The position numbers and the translations under genes are program-made. The notes under the pieces were generated by a model that saw nothing but the letters and a program-made list of their open reading frames with translations, was not told the origin of the DNA and did not search any database. From NCBI GenBank assembly GCA_038501785.1, contig JBAMJR010000031.1, positions 3,136,501 to 3,200,500 on the forward strand: a DNA stretch of 64,000 nucleotides. Reading direction: 5' to 3'. This stretch comes from Myoxocephalus aenaeus. Lineage: Eukaryota > Chordata > Actinopteri > Perciformes > Cottidae. Within the stretch, counting starts at the first letter, position 1. Every line of letters starts with the position of its first letter. This document shows, piece by piece, positions 38,215-51,634 of the stretch.

Positions 38215-38490
38215 CACTTAAGAGGAGCTAACCTGATTTGGCTGGCTAACGTGATTTGAGTGGGCTCAGACGGAGATAGAGTGCTACAGTGTGTGGAGAG
38301 AAATGGACCTCCGCCAGCCGAATCTGCTTATTCAGTCGATAATGGAACCCTGTGGTTCAGCATGGAGCTAATCTGAAATGTTAACATCAGCCCTCGCATT
38401 GATGCTATTCTAAGTTTTATCACTATGGCTATTTAATAGCTTCCGCTAAATGCTCTTGAGCATTACAAGCATTTAGTGTGGTGATCATTG
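38215..38490. promoter_or_regulatory. candidate conserved non-coding block
   Basis: Non-repetitive sequence with repeated GCTAA words (AGCTAACCTGATTTGGC, GGCTAACGTGATTTGAG, GAGCTAATCTGA). It also has a short hairpin, AAATGCTC / GAGCATT, at about 38449-38464. There is no reading frame. Enhancer-like texture only. Confidence 0.25.
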
Positions 38491-39339
38491 ACAAGCTCTC
38501 CCATTTCTTTTATTCACGTTCAGTAAATGAAAGAAATAAAATGTAATCCAAATGCAATCATGCCTGAGTGTGTTTTGTTTAATGGTTGGATTTTTGATCC
38601 CACTGAACTATGTATCTATCTATGTTCATATCCATTTCAGTATTTGGTTACCACTGAATATATTCATTCTTTAAAAAAAAAGTTCTTGCCCATACTGTGG
38701 CTAATTTTGTTGTGCGAAAAGCTATTGATGAAAGGGGCTGATTCTGGGGTGTTTTTCTGGGGTGATAGTGTGTCAGAAATGGTGAGATACAGAGTGCCTA
38801 AGTGTTGATTGGGGAGAGGTGGGTGGAGAAACGGATTTGACTGTTAGGATGCCCATTTATATCTGTGTCTATGAAGCACAGGCAGCCTGTGTGGGTTTCT
38901 CTTACCAACGCTCTCTCTCTCTCCGTGGCATGACTGTTTGTGTAGGAAAAAGCTGGGTCTTTTGCTTTGTATGTAAAGAAGGTGAGGGGCAGTATCCTCA
39001 AAGAGCATTACTCATTGGTTCTCAAAGACACAGTCTCTCTGAGGAGCAGTCACTCGCCCCAGAATGACGAGACACACATGAAAGCTAGCAAAGGGAGGTT
39101 CAAGATAAGGTATAGGGAAACCATCCTGCAGGGAGAAGGGGGAGAGGATTTCCCTTCTCATTAAAGATCAAATGCTTGGCTCTCGTCTAACGAGAACTCC
39201 TTGAAAGCAAACAAACACATAAGTACTCACTTGGAGGGAACCATAAAAGGGAGAAAAGGCTTTCCACAACAGACTATATTGCATATTGTCAAATCTGTAC
39301 CTGAAATAAACTCTCAGGTGTCGCGCTTGTCAGCATAAG

Positions 39340-40488
39340 CTGTGGTTGTGCACTATCAAGGCGGACTCGTCCCCACCAGAGATGAGTCGGATGACACCAC
39401 CCTCATTGGACTCATCTCTGGTGGGGACGAGTCTGCCTACAGGTGGGAGACTGACCACCTGGTGACCTGGTGCAGCCAGAACAACCTGGAGCTCAACGCT
39501 CTGAAGACAGTGGAGATGGTTGTGGACTTCAGAAAGAACGCAGCCCCACCCGCCCCTCTCATCCTGTGTGACTCCCCCGTCGACGCTGTGGAGTCCTTCC
39601 GCTTCCTGGGCTCCATCATTTCCCAGGACCTCAAGTGGGAACTGAACATCAGCTCCATCGCCAAGAAGGCCCAGCAGAGGATGTTCTTCCTGAGGCAGCT
39701 GAAGAAGTTCAACCTGCCGATGAAAATGATGGTGCACTTCTACACTGCCATCGTTGAGTCCATCCTCTGCTCCTCCATCACCGTCTGGCACACCGCAGCC
39801 ACTGCCAAGGACAAGGCCAGGCTGCAGCGCATCATCCGCTCTGCTGAGAGGGTGATTGGCTGTAATCTGCCATCCCTCCAGGACTTGTTCGCCTCCAGGA
39901 CTCTGAGGCGAGCTAGGAAGATTGTAGCTGACCCCTCTCACCCTGGACATATCCTGTTCGAGTCCCTCCCCTCTGGCAGGAGGCTGAGGTCCATCAGGAC
40001 CAAGACCTCACGCCACACAAACAGTTTCTTCCCGTCAGCAGTCGGGCTCATCAATGGGGCTCGGGTCCCCCACTGACTGTCTCTGTCACCCCCAGCTATT
40101 TTAATTTTTAATTTTTAATTTTAACTCTTAATTTTGATTTTAATTTTAATTTTCTCTTCTTTATTTTTATTTCTCTTTACCATTCACTCCTCTGCACACC
40201 GCATACTTAAACACTCGTCACTTTAACATACACTTTAACTTAAATACACATGTCACTTTAATGTACATTCACATTAATGTATCTGTTGACTGAGCACTTG
40301 CTTATCTTACACATATTTTAATACCAATTGCACTGTTGTTTTCGTTGATTGTTGATTGTTGATTGTTGTTTGTCTCGTCTTACGTCCCATGTCCATGTCC
40401 AATGTATGCACCTTCCGCCTCAAAAAATTCCTCGTTTGTGTGAAAACATTCCTGGCAAATAAACGGTTTCTGATTCTGATTCTGATTC
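39340..40488 (+). mobile_element. 5'-truncated L2-like LINE, reverse transcriptase C-terminus plus 3' tail
   Basis: An open frame at 39342-40076 encodes the end of a non-LTR reverse transcriptase: DDTTLIGLISGGDESAYR (the catalytic DD), LVTWCSQNNLELNALKT, ESFRFLGSIISQDLKW, AKKAQQRMFFLRQLKKF and SERVIGCNLPSLQDL-type C-terminal text. The 3' UTR follows with TTTTAATT- and GTTGATT-rich patches, then an AATAAA (40459-40464) and a (TGATTC)3 tail at 40471-40488, which is typical of teleost L2-type elements. The expected FADD/YADD Phe/Tyr-Ala is missing because the sequence before DDTT is an inverted copy of the next segment. The frame lacks stops across about 245 codons, so the insertion is fairly recent. 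It is dead for lack of the 5' half. Confidence 0.88.
39364..39433. repeat. perfect 25-bp fold-back at the LINE 5' junction
   Basis: 39364-39388 and 39409-39433 are exact reverse complements with a 20-base spacer that encodes the LINE DDTTLIG motif. The right arm is genuine reverse-transcriptase sequence (SGGDES); the left arm replaces the normal upstream sequence. Confidence 0.9.
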
Positions 40489-42055
40489 AATGTGAGGCCA
40501 TAGGTCACAGGTCGGGGGAAAGCAGACCAAAGCTGGGCTCTTCTGCTCTTCTCAGAAATGCCTTCATGATCTCCAAGTGTGAGACCTCAACCCTGAAGAC
40601 CAACCCTTGCTGGGCCTTTAATCTTGTCTAAAAGAACCAGGAATATGGCTCCTCTCCTTCGTCCCTGGCCTTTGGGTCCCAGTATATGAGGGGATTAGCA
40701 AAGCAGGCCTCGCGCACCCCCGCTGTCTCAGTGTGGAGCTGACCTTGCAACCCTGTGGCCAGGTGGAGCTCCGTAATGGGTGGACACCTACGACTGAATT
40801 AGCCTCTCTCTTCCCCTCTAAATGAGGTGTCCTGAAGGGCGCCAGGTACGACAGGTCACGAGGGGTCGACAAACCCCTGTGGTGTGATACAAAAAGAGGC
40901 AGAGGATCACCTGCCGCTTGCCAGATCAAATGAAGGCTTAAATAGGGGGCTCCTCTCTTGTCAAATCTCTCTCCATGAATACTCAGGAAGGCCAGAGACT
41001 ACTGTATAGCCTCCCTCAGGCTTGGCCTCCTGTAGACCCGAGACCCTGTTGACTGCTAACACCTCTGTACTTCAGCCCAGGTCCCCTCGCAGTAGCCATC
41101 AAGCTCTTAATTCCTACTCTCAGCCCATCACTAAGTACTGTGTGCATAATAGACCTATAATCAACCCCTGGCCAATGGAGCCTTTTCTCTCAGCGTGTCT
41201 GCACTCATGTTGAGCTCGCATGTTGAGTTGCAATGAGATGCTAATTAGACTTCATATCTACAGGGCTAATCTGTGTGTTCACATTCAGGTGCTTTTAATC
41301 CACTCCATAGCCGAGCAGTTTGCTAATTTGCAGGTAGTATTACCATAGTGGTCAAGGGAAAAGGCAAAAATGATTTTATGAAGAATTATGATGGAGACAT
41401 GTTTGAAGAGAGTTGTTCTGATATAACACGACGCAGTAATTATCTAAGCGCACGCATAGTGTGTTCTGTGGCCGTAAGGTTAATGGTCAGATTCTGTTCT
41501 CTCTACCAAATAACCTCATCAAACTGCACCGCATGACAGGGTAAGTGAGGGGTGTGGCGAGCTAGGTGCCCAACACAATGCCCCTTGTCAGTCAGCCTCA
41601 TTCCTGGGGGTGAAGAGGAGCGAGGGAGGGTGCGTCAGAGGCAGCCACAGGCCATTGGGTCTCTGCGATTGGCCTTAATCCGCCAGCTAATAAGTTCAGA
41701 GAGGGGCCATATGCTGCAGTGCAATGTGTGGGGAGGGGAGTGTTGCCTCATGTTACTTACACCAGGCCGGCGCTTTCTCAGGTACCGCCCTCCCACGGTC
41801 TGTTCCTTTGTACTGGGGGATCAGCCCTCTCCACGCTGTGAATGGTCCGAATTGATTAAACCCCACCGTATAATTGTCAGCAAATCCCAGCGAATCATTT
41901 CCCATCCATTTGAAAAGTACAATGTGCGTTTCTCTTTTTCTACCCGCCTCCTTTCTTCCTTACCCTCCCCACCCCTCAATGTCCTTCCCCTCCTGTTTTC
42001 TTTTTTTTTCAAGGTCTCAGGTTTGTCCCTGCATGCCCATCTCGGTCCCCTGCAG

Positions 42056-42087
<32 letters not shown>

Positions 42088-45000
42088 AGGCAAGAAGAGA
42101 AGGAGGATAAGGGAAGCAGGACTGAGGAGGCATAGGGTATGCTTGGCTGGAGAGTTGGCCATAGATGAAAGTGGGCAAAGGGAGACATATTTTAATCTGT
42201 GGCCCAGGCCAGAGAGTGGGGTGCTGATCTGAGCTGCCACCTGCCTGGGCACAGCCAGGTCTGAGTCTGGTCACAGCATCAGGTTGACAACATGGCCTTC
42301 AACGTTTTAAGGAGGCAGAACAAGTGGAAGAGGTATCGCTGTAATAATTGTAAGGAGGTTCCTTTTTTTCTTTTATGTTTTTTTCTGGTCTTTCCTCCAA
42401 TAAAAAAAAGAAAATATCAGTTGTTTCGGCAAATAAAAACACTGTTGGTTTATTGTTTGTGAAATTATTATAGAGACAAATCCACATAGAGAAGTGGTTG
42501 GGGTGATGGATGGGTGAACAAAACACTGGACTTTAACAGAGGAGACTGCAATTTGTTTTCCTTTTAAAACCACGAGTCAATGTTGTCTTTTTAAAACCAC
42601 AATCGTTCCCCAACCTTAACCAAGTCACCAGGACAATGGAGGTCCCCAAACCTCTACATTTGAACCAAAACCGTGGTATTTTCTTAACTAAGAACTTATT
42701 TAACCCAAACTGTGATGTTTCCGTCAGCAAGTTGTTTTTGAACATAACCAAATCTTAACAATAGTGTTTTAACATCATACAATTGATTTGTAACAGTTTT
42801 GGAAGACATCCAGTCAATAGTGGCGTCAGATCAGAAAATGGTTGTATGCGTTGTTCAAGAGGACAATTGCGGTTTCATTTGAAGAACTTAATGGATAACT
42901 TTATTAAAGCAGTGTTGACATCTTAATGAAAAGTGACCTTTTACGTGAGCACGTTTTTTAGTACTCAAATCCAAAATATCTAGTTTGTATGCTTTTATGA
43001 TATTACGTAATTACACATTTTTGGATATAGATGGGATAACAGAATTATTTTCTGTAACACTGACCACAGACTAGTCAAACCCTCTGACACTTGTCCTTCC
43101 TCTAATCAATCCCCCATTATAAGTATATATGTTTAACTCACTTTCATTGATCTAAGAGTTCCCTAAACAGAGGTTCAAGACTCCCTGACCTCAGTCATTT
43201 AACCCTTGACCTCAGCTACTGGCTGAGAGCTTGTCCCAATCTCAGGATTCAGTTTATTTCAGTTGGCCTGCAGCTTAAAAAAAATGCTCTAGAGTAGATT
43301 TTGAAACTTGCAATGACATTTTTATTTTACATAACATAATCATCCTGGACAAAAAAATTGTATGAACAAGACTTTGAATTGAATCATCTTTTTTTAATCA
43401 ACTTTCACCATATAAAAATATCTGGGTTTTTTAACGGCTGATTGATGGACAGATCTGTTTAAAGGTCTAAAGATCAGTTAAAAAAGGTGCTCATACCATT
43501 ATTTCAGTGGCAAAATCCCCCTCGTCATAATGGATCGTGCGGTATCCCTTGGAGATCCTCTTTACATATGGGGTCATATAGGCCTACAAACAAGCAATCC
43601 CTGTCACGAATCTCGTAACTTGACATTGATCTTCAACTTTGACGCTTGGCTTTCATTACTGCCTGAAGGGCATTGTTTGTGAGAGTGATTTTCATGTAAA
43701 GTGCTCATAAATGATCACAGGCCATGCAGGCAGATTTATGATTATGGAGGGTTACAAGGAGACGTGTGACAATGCAGCATCTCATCTGTACTCCTATGAA
43801 TAGCAGTCGTTTGTGTTTGGGGTTTGTATGCGGTCATGGTGGCGGTGTTGATAGCGATGATGATGATGATTGATGATGATGATGAGGAAGAGGAGATGGA
43901 AAAATTTGAGGAGGTTGGGATGAGGAAAGGCAGCAAGTAAGCTGTTACGCAATAAGTTGTGGATATGATGCTTACGGACGGATAATAGAGCTCAACTGAG
44001 TTTGTGCTAATTCGTAAGAAAACTACCGTTCAAATGCTCATGTGGACACAAAATACATTAACATGCTAATTCTGGATGTAGCTCATGGTCAAGAAATGTT
44101 TCACCTCTGGCCTCTTATTTCCATGCTGACTAGTTAACCTTAAGATCAACGCTGGAAAATGCTATCCTCAAAGCCTGTCCCTCTAAAGACCCCATCTAGA
44201 GAGTTAATTGCCATTTCCCACTCACAGTTCTGCATTGTTAATGACTTCCCGTTCATATTTTCTCTGCTTTTCAAAGTGTAATGCTCTCTATCATGGGGCT
44301 TCATCTAGACAGGCGTTGCACTGGGAATTCAATTAATACAATGTGGTCTTATTCTTCCTCTGCATTATAACTCAATGTATTGTCCTGGCTTTTTGGTCAT
44401 AATTCTGAACGCAAGGTTAGTATCACGCCAAGGGTCATTAAACCTTCACTTGTCGAGCCTGAGTCCTTAATGATGTCCGCTAACTAGCACAGGAATCCTT
44501 CAGCAAGACTCTCCTGGGAATGAGGTCGTGGTGTTTGGTTCATGACCTCTGACCTCCAGTGACCATAGTGGTCTGACTCACACATGTGCTCTTGTACCAA
44601 TGAGATCTTGTCAAGGGCCTTGAGCAAACAGTTTAGGCCCATTGTTTGTAAATAGGGTGACCAGCTGCCTCACTGCCCGTCACTATAATTATGTGACCCG
44701 TGAAGAAGAAAACGGACACATGGCCCAGTTTTATTGGGAGCTCAAGTGGTTGTCCAAGATTTTTAAAGGCATCTCGATGCATGTATATATTTTTCTTCTA
44801 TTGCGCAATTTTAAATGCATAGTTTGAACAACACCTCCTTGTTATGAAAACCTCAAAGCTTACAGATAATTTGAGGTCAAACTCAAATCAAATTAAAATA
44901 CCCTACAATTGAAACAATACGTAATATTTTACACAAATCAATAACTAACAAAGCAAAAATTACTCACCAATCATACATTAATACCAGCAAAAACCATCAA

Positions 45001-45947
45001 AGCCAAGTCTATGTCGAGGATAAAGTCACGTGTTGCTTAATGCCTATCATTCCCTCGTTACACCCTGCTCAACAACTAATTGCTCCTCTACCATTGCAAA
45101 AGACCTACCTGTGTCCACCCAGTCGTGCAAACCCCATTGACCCTGTGGAGGGAGTGGCGTGGCTGACCATATCCTCATTTGACCTGCATCTCCAATATGG
45201 AGTGAGACACTGCCGAAAGGTCAGAGGTTAAATGACCAGGACTGTTTACAAGGCTGTGGGGATTTCAAACAGCAGATGCTTGTCCAGTCTTTGTCCTCAC
45301 CCTGTTAATGACTCCATTAAAGTCAGACAGCGTAGAGAGACAGAGTATTTAAGCCATTATTGGTAAAAAAAAAAGTATGAATATTTAATTGAAGAATAAA
45401 TAAGACAAAATAAATTATCCAAATGATAAAGTTAATTCATAGCGGATTTAAGCATGGAAATATATGAAAATGCAAGAAAAATATATAAGTATACTCAAAT
45501 GAATAAGCAGCAGTCCAAACCTAAAACTTCCACACCTTAGTTTCTATACATCTTCTCAACTAGGTTATGAATCTGATTAACACAGGGTTTGCTTTTGTTT
45601 GGACACCCTGTGTTTACATAAAGAGGCCCAGTGGGACCAGCCCTGGAGGTCAAAGGGTCGAACCTCGGTTGTCAGAGAGCCTTGTGACATTTCTTTCCCA
45701 CGTTTCCCGGCTCCTATTGTCCGCGGTGAGGAGCCCCCGTTAACGTTTGGCCCTGGGAGGTAGTGTGGCGTGAGAGGGAGGCCTACGGCCCTCAGCGGGT
45801 CCCTGGGAAACGGGCGTAACCAGGCGGGGCTGAGGCGAGCGGGGACAGCATGGGGTCATTTTCCGGCTTGCTGCCCCTCTATAGGGCTTTGGAGCACAGT
45901 ATTGGCCCCTGGAGGAGTGCTGGTGTGGAAGACAGTACAAAGGGCTT

Positions 45948-45951
<4 letters not shown>
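40489..45951. other. intergenic desert, no gene recognised
   Basis: Contains a pyrimidine-rich tract and (GA) run at about 41935-42085, a GATGAT patch at 43855-43885, and complex sequence elsewhere (41220-41340 with several CTAATT/TTGC words). Long frames near 41552-42252 lie on both strands of low-complexity GA/CT-rich DNA and match nothing. Confidence 0.45.

Positions 45952-46028
<77 letters not shown>
45952..46028. repeat. (TG)n microsatellite
   Basis: TG repeat of about 38 units. Confidence 0.97.
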
Positions 46029-46030
<2 letters not shown>

Positions 46031-47049
46031 GAGAGAAAGATGTGTGACTGACTAGACACACATCAGCAGTTTTGTGTGAGTATCAAAATGTTTATTTTAC
46101 ATGTTAGCTATAAATCTTTGTCTGCGGTTTTATAAATAGCTAATTGTGATAATGTGTATGGAAGTCAAATATTGTCATGGTGATTTTAGCCGGGTAAGGG
46201 CAGCAACCAGTAAATAACTCACCAAATATGGGATGATGATTCAATAATGATTGCAGCTGCCCTTGACGAGTGGTCAGGATTGTCACATAACTACTTTTTT
46301 CAAAATTAATAACCCCAGAATTTAAGTAGAAAGTATCTTGAATAATAAATTGGATTAACATTCGGTACGTGAGAACTAATTTCAGAGGTGTTAAAATATT
46401 TGAATTGTGACATAATGACAGTAGCATACATACATACATACATGTATTTCACAAGGCATGATGTATTCACAGATTTACTGACTATAGTTGAACTTGGATT
46501 TTATCATTCAGATAAGAAAATGTCAATGTAAATTGCACATTAAGCAAAGACAAAATACTTGTACAATAGTCTGATTATTATTAATTTACAAGCCTACTTT
46601 GTAGTAGTTACATTTAATAATTCTGCCATATTTATTCATATCACAGCATGATCTTGCAATATTAGCTCACCAATTCCTTCTTCCTTACACATTTCCTCAA
46701 TAAGTAGATATCCATTTACATTTTGCCTCTTGTATTCCTAGGATTTCATTTGAAGCTAACACACTGAGCCATTGAATAATAAATAGACATCAGCGAAATG
46801 AATAAATAAAACATATCATCCTGCCTTTATCACCTTTTCTCTGTCTACATGCCAGACAAATATATAACCAACGTTCCTACTTATAAAAAGGTCATCCAGC
46901 CTTCTTGCATCTTCAGGGTCTCTGTCAGAGTCTGGTTTTGCTGTGGAAACGACATGTACAGTAATGTGTGACTGGAGATGTGTTGATCTGAGAGGGGTGT
47001 GTGCTCGCTAGCTTTGAGAGATGATGGTAGAGAAAGACCCCTCCATCCC

Positions 47050-47097
<48 letters not shown>

Positions 47098-50000
47098 ACT
47101 GTTCCCGTGGAGAGCAAAGACAGAAGCAGCAGAGGATCTTGAGGGAGAAACTGGTGCAGCATGTGTGGTGACGAATGACATGTTATGCGTTTTAATTCAA
47201 AATTAAAGGAAAAATGTCCATTCCAACCCTCTTTAGATCACATCCCCGGTCATATTGAGCCTCTATTGAACAACATGTGCAATATTTTGCAATGTTTGTG
47301 TGGAGCCACAGTCGTTGTTGTTCTGTCAACGATGCTGGATCCGTATTGCGCTACATTTTAAGCCCGCCCACTTTATAGCTTTCCCTTCAATTGTAAAGGA
47401 TTTGATCTTAATCCCTCTTGTTACTGTACACCGCTCAAATATTGAGTTTTCACTCGGAAAATACTCACAGTAGAAGCTAAAGATCCTCTAACTTCCCCCT
47501 CCCATCTTTACATGTTTAGAGGTCATCCCTTGGGAATGTGATGAATATCCAACTGCAAGACAATCATCTACGATACATCCTGATATCTGTGTAACTGAAG
47601 AAGAAAACATACCTCTTAAAAGGCATATTATATTATTAATATTTTACAATATTTGACAACTGAGATGAAACAATGTACAACAAAGTGCACACAGCCTGAG
47701 CTCAGTCCCTTAGTAATCTTTCCAATCTGAATTGTAAACTTCCTCATATGATTTTCGAAGTGAAAACAACAATATGCATGCCTTCTTTTAAAATCTGCTT
47801 TGTTCCAAATGTTTTCATACACACACATTAATAAAAAGCAAGTCCAGAGGCCTGTTTGGGTTGGACATTGACTACAGGATGTGGTGAGTGGTTGATATGG
47901 TAACCATTCAGAGTTAGAAAAGAGCCTGAATAGCGGTAAAAAGATTGACTTTAATAAACATACAACAGGCTAGATTACACAGTTCATACACACTACTTAA
48001 GCATTTGAATGAATCTTTATGAACTTTCACCGTCCGACCGTCACTGTAATAACAGCCATATTCACCATATTGAAAGCGGGAGGACGTCATTGTGATGTGT
48101 TGTTCATCGGACCCAAAGTTGGACGCTCCTCGGGTTCTGTGATTAGCCTCTCGCTAACTAGTTCATTTTCAGCCATCCCAATATGGTTGTTTAGCATGCC
48201 TGCATGCTTTAATAATAATTATCAATATTTGGCACCACTGTATCAATAACAAATCACAAATGGAAGTATTGCAACATATTTCTCTCCCAATATTTTGTCC
48301 CATCCCTATTGCTGAATCCACACATTTAATTTGTTTTCCTTTCTTTATGTAATAATTGTATGTTTTCCTGTTTATCATCATATCTTACCTATTAACTTCA
48401 TCTAATGATACATGATGGAACAGGATACAGAATAATATATGGAGAGCAGCAATAATGATCATGTTTTTGAATGTTCAAGATAAGTAAGATTGTAAGATAA
48501 CAAAATAATTATTTGTAATTTATTCTTATTTTTCCCAACACAAAGTAAAGATAAAGCTACAATCTGTAAAAAACAACAACAACAACACACACACATTGGA
48601 CAGATGGGCATTTTTACACATGGAAAAAAATGGAGTTTGTTTGGCGCTAATAGACCATGCCATGCAGCTCTTGGGTGCAATGGAAGTTTAAATAAAATGT
48701 CTATTCATCTCATTGTAAGTTTACCTGGGCTGAACGTATTACCAGTAGCATATCAGCCGCAAGAACTAGCCTGATAGAATCTCCACTCTTCCAAATCGCA
48801 GACAAAACATTGCAATCTAGCGGCTGATTGCAGTTATTTTCTTGCTTTTCCCTTAAGCAGAATTGTTTCCCGGCCCTTACGAATTGAGTTTATCAGGTTT
48901 TGAACAATGGAATAGGGATGCTTTATCAAGTGTTAATCAACAGCATAAAATATTCTGGAAAAGGTCACAGCTTTTTACAAAACTCAAAACCAAACTTTGT
49001 TTCAATTTCATTCCGGCAAGAGGACACACGACCGTTGGAGCTGGAAAATAGAAGTGCTAGATGCTTTGGGTGCACTACAGCATTTCCAGTCATCTCTTGT
49101 CGACTAGCCCTGACGCGTGGGAGGGTGCCATTTTATTTTCAAATGTATTTATTCATGGATCTGACATTTTAAACAACCTCTGCGTGCCTGTAGAGTTACA
49201 AAGCAAGCTAATTTTCGATCATATTCCATAGATTTAAGGCTCTATCACGTTCCATAGGCTGTAAGATCTGAGGACTATTCCGTTGCTGTCGTTCTAGCTT
49301 TGCCTCCTGCACTCCCCGAGCCTGAACTTGAACTTGGGATTTCAGGCATAGATTTATATGCATGCCCCTTCTTTGATGACAGGGTAAACATTCACACAGA
49401 CAGTCAAGGTGCCCCCATCATTACCCATGTGCTGTGTGTTTGCCCACCAGTTAAATTCTTAGGGGGATTGTTTGGTGAGATGAATGGGGCCAAAGTGCTG
49501 AAGGACGTATTTGAGTTCAACAAACAAATCCTTCCCTGATTGGCTCAGCAATAGCCCGGTCCAGTGGGCAAAGTTAGCAGCGAGGAGGTGAGAGGTGGAA
49601 AAAAGAGTCGTTGTAGGGTTTTGCCTGTCAATTAAGGCTGCTGTGAATGGCTGGGAGGTGGAGAGCGCTCGGCTGTGCTCGCCATCTCTCTGGTCCTGTT
49701 GGATCTGTGGAGATAGCTGAGGTGTCGTTCACCTCAAATAGGAAAAACCATGTCAATATTCGACTATTTAATATCCCTGAATGTGGAGCTCACGGTGCCT
49801 TTTGAAGACTGTGGGGTCTGCATTTCCCTTTGATGTACTTTCATTGTCAGACTCTCTATCTGAAATCTTCGAAGATGGAATTGGTGACATTTTCTCTTTT
49901 TTTCATTCATTCAATCCAACCTCAAAGGTTTCCATCAGTCTTTCTCTAGTCCAAGATGCTTTGTTGTAAGGGGGGGGGTGGGGCATTCAAGTTGGCTGTA

Positions 50001-51145
50001 GTTCCCCACTAGGATTTCTATCACTGTGTAATGGAACACCAGGAGATTTTGGCAAGGACGTTACTGACGAAATCTATACTTTTTGATGTGTCTTGCCTAC
50101 TAACAACAGTAACATAGAGCTCAGCGTCCAGATTGCTGCAATTTAGTTCCTTTTTCTAAAGTCAGAAACACACAGATACAAAGCACATTGGAAACACTTG
50201 TGTACTCACTTTATCTGATTTATAGCATGCTAGACCATAACATAGTTTACATTACACATGCTATGCCTCAATCCCAGGATCCACACTGACTGTGATATTA
50301 TAGATCTACCATTACAGTTCAAAACTCTATGATGCTTATTATTATATGCATCATCTTTTTCTAGGTTTACAGCCTCAAAACTCACCTGAAGCCACAGTGC
50401 CAACCAAAATATACATACAGTAATGGGGGAAGAAAAATAGTCTGTTAGAAAAATGTAAAATAGTGCATTGATTATAAACCTAAAAGTCAGTCATACAATT
50501 CTAAAAAACAGTTGATTGAAAAGCTTTTACAGATTTTGTCAATATGTCACTTACTAACACCAGCAACCAGAAAACTCAGCCTGTGTCCTCTAATGTCAGT
50601 CAAGGTTGTCAGTTTTCCACTATAGGTTGAGTCACTCTGGCTTTGCCCTTTATTCCCTTAAAAGCTTTTTCTTGAATTGTATAGAAGAGCTCAGGCCCAA
50701 TTTTTGGTTGAGGTGTTTAATTTCTGTTGGTGTAGCTTCAAGCTTTTCACTCAAAGGAAGCCAAGTCTCTGTCTGTCTAGGTTAATGTAGCAATCAATCT
50801 GTTTTGATATAAATCAGTAGACTTTGGTTTATATTTTCACACGTGTTTTTATTATTTTTAATTTTTTTATTGTGGTGATAACTGAAGATTTTTTTTTATA
50901 CATAAAATAATTCCCCGGTCCCACTTGTAGTTATGACCAAGAGGCTATAACTTCAATGGATTTCCCATTGCAGGTTGTATTTATGGTACATTTGCCATGT
51001 CATAAATGCAGCACCTTATGTGTTATGAAGCAATTTCCTGTATAAAATGCATACAATAAAGACAGAGAGCATTACAAAAGAATATATCTTCAAAATTATT
51101 TTATTTTAGAGCTAATATTTGCAGAATTTATTTGAGAATAATAAT
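46029..51145. other. intergenic desert between repeats
   Basis: No supported exon. 49540-49740 is a complex block, GC-richer than its surroundings and with CAATTAAGG and AGCAATAGC words, that could be conserved non-coding DNA. 49970-49984 is a G-run. Confidence 0.4.
47050..47097. repeat. (CA)n microsatellite
   Basis: CA repeat of about 23 units. Confidence 0.97.
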
Positions 51146-51146
51146 A

Positions 51147-51634
51147 TAACATAATGAGATGGTCGGTCTACGTTCAAACCCTCGCCTATGGTCACGAACT
51201 CTGGGTCGTGACCGAAAGAACGAGGTCTCGGATACAAGCGGCCGAAATGAGTTCCCTCCGTAGGGTGGCCGGGCTCAGCCTTAGAGATAGGGTAAGGAGC
51301 TTGGACATCAGGAGAGAACTTGGAGTTGAGTCGCTACTCCTTCGTGTCGAAAGGAGTCAGCTGAGGTGGTTCGGGCATCTAATCAGGATGCCTCCTGGAC
51401 TATTAGAGGTTTTCCAGGCACGTCCAACTGGTAGGAGGCCCCAGGGAAGACCGAGGACACGCTGGAGGGATTATATCTCCCGGCTGGCCTTGGAATGCCT
51501 CGGGATCCCCCAGAATGAGCTGAAAAGTGTTGCGGGTGAGAGGGAAGCCTGGGTCGGCCTGGGTCGGCCTGCTGGGCCTGCTGCCACCGCGACCCTACCC
51601 CGGATAAGCGGCTGATAATGGATGGATGGATGGG
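51147..51634 (+). mobile_element. 3' end of a non-LTR retrotransposon (ORF2 C-terminus)
   Basis: An open frame of 153 codons (51154-51615) carries the post-RT region seen in many teleost LINE copies: LAYGHELWVVTERTRSRIQAAEM, LRRVAGLSLRDRVRS, LRWFGHLIRMPPG, GRRPQGRPRTRWRDYISRLALE. It ends with a stop and a (ATGG)n tail (51618-51633). It is cut at its 5' end near 51147. Sequence and tail differ from the element near 39.3-40.5 kb, so it is another clade (RTE/Rex-like is my guess). A small GGTCGGCCTG duplication near 51551-51570 shifts the extreme C-terminus. Confidence 0.82.

Noticed and set aside
39330..39950. 206-codon frame antisense to the LINE
   Set aside because: Mirror of the reverse-transcriptase coding strand; no independent domain.
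41552..42252. Long overlapping frames on both strands
   Set aside because: They overlap GA/CT-rich low-complexity DNA on both strands and match no family I know.
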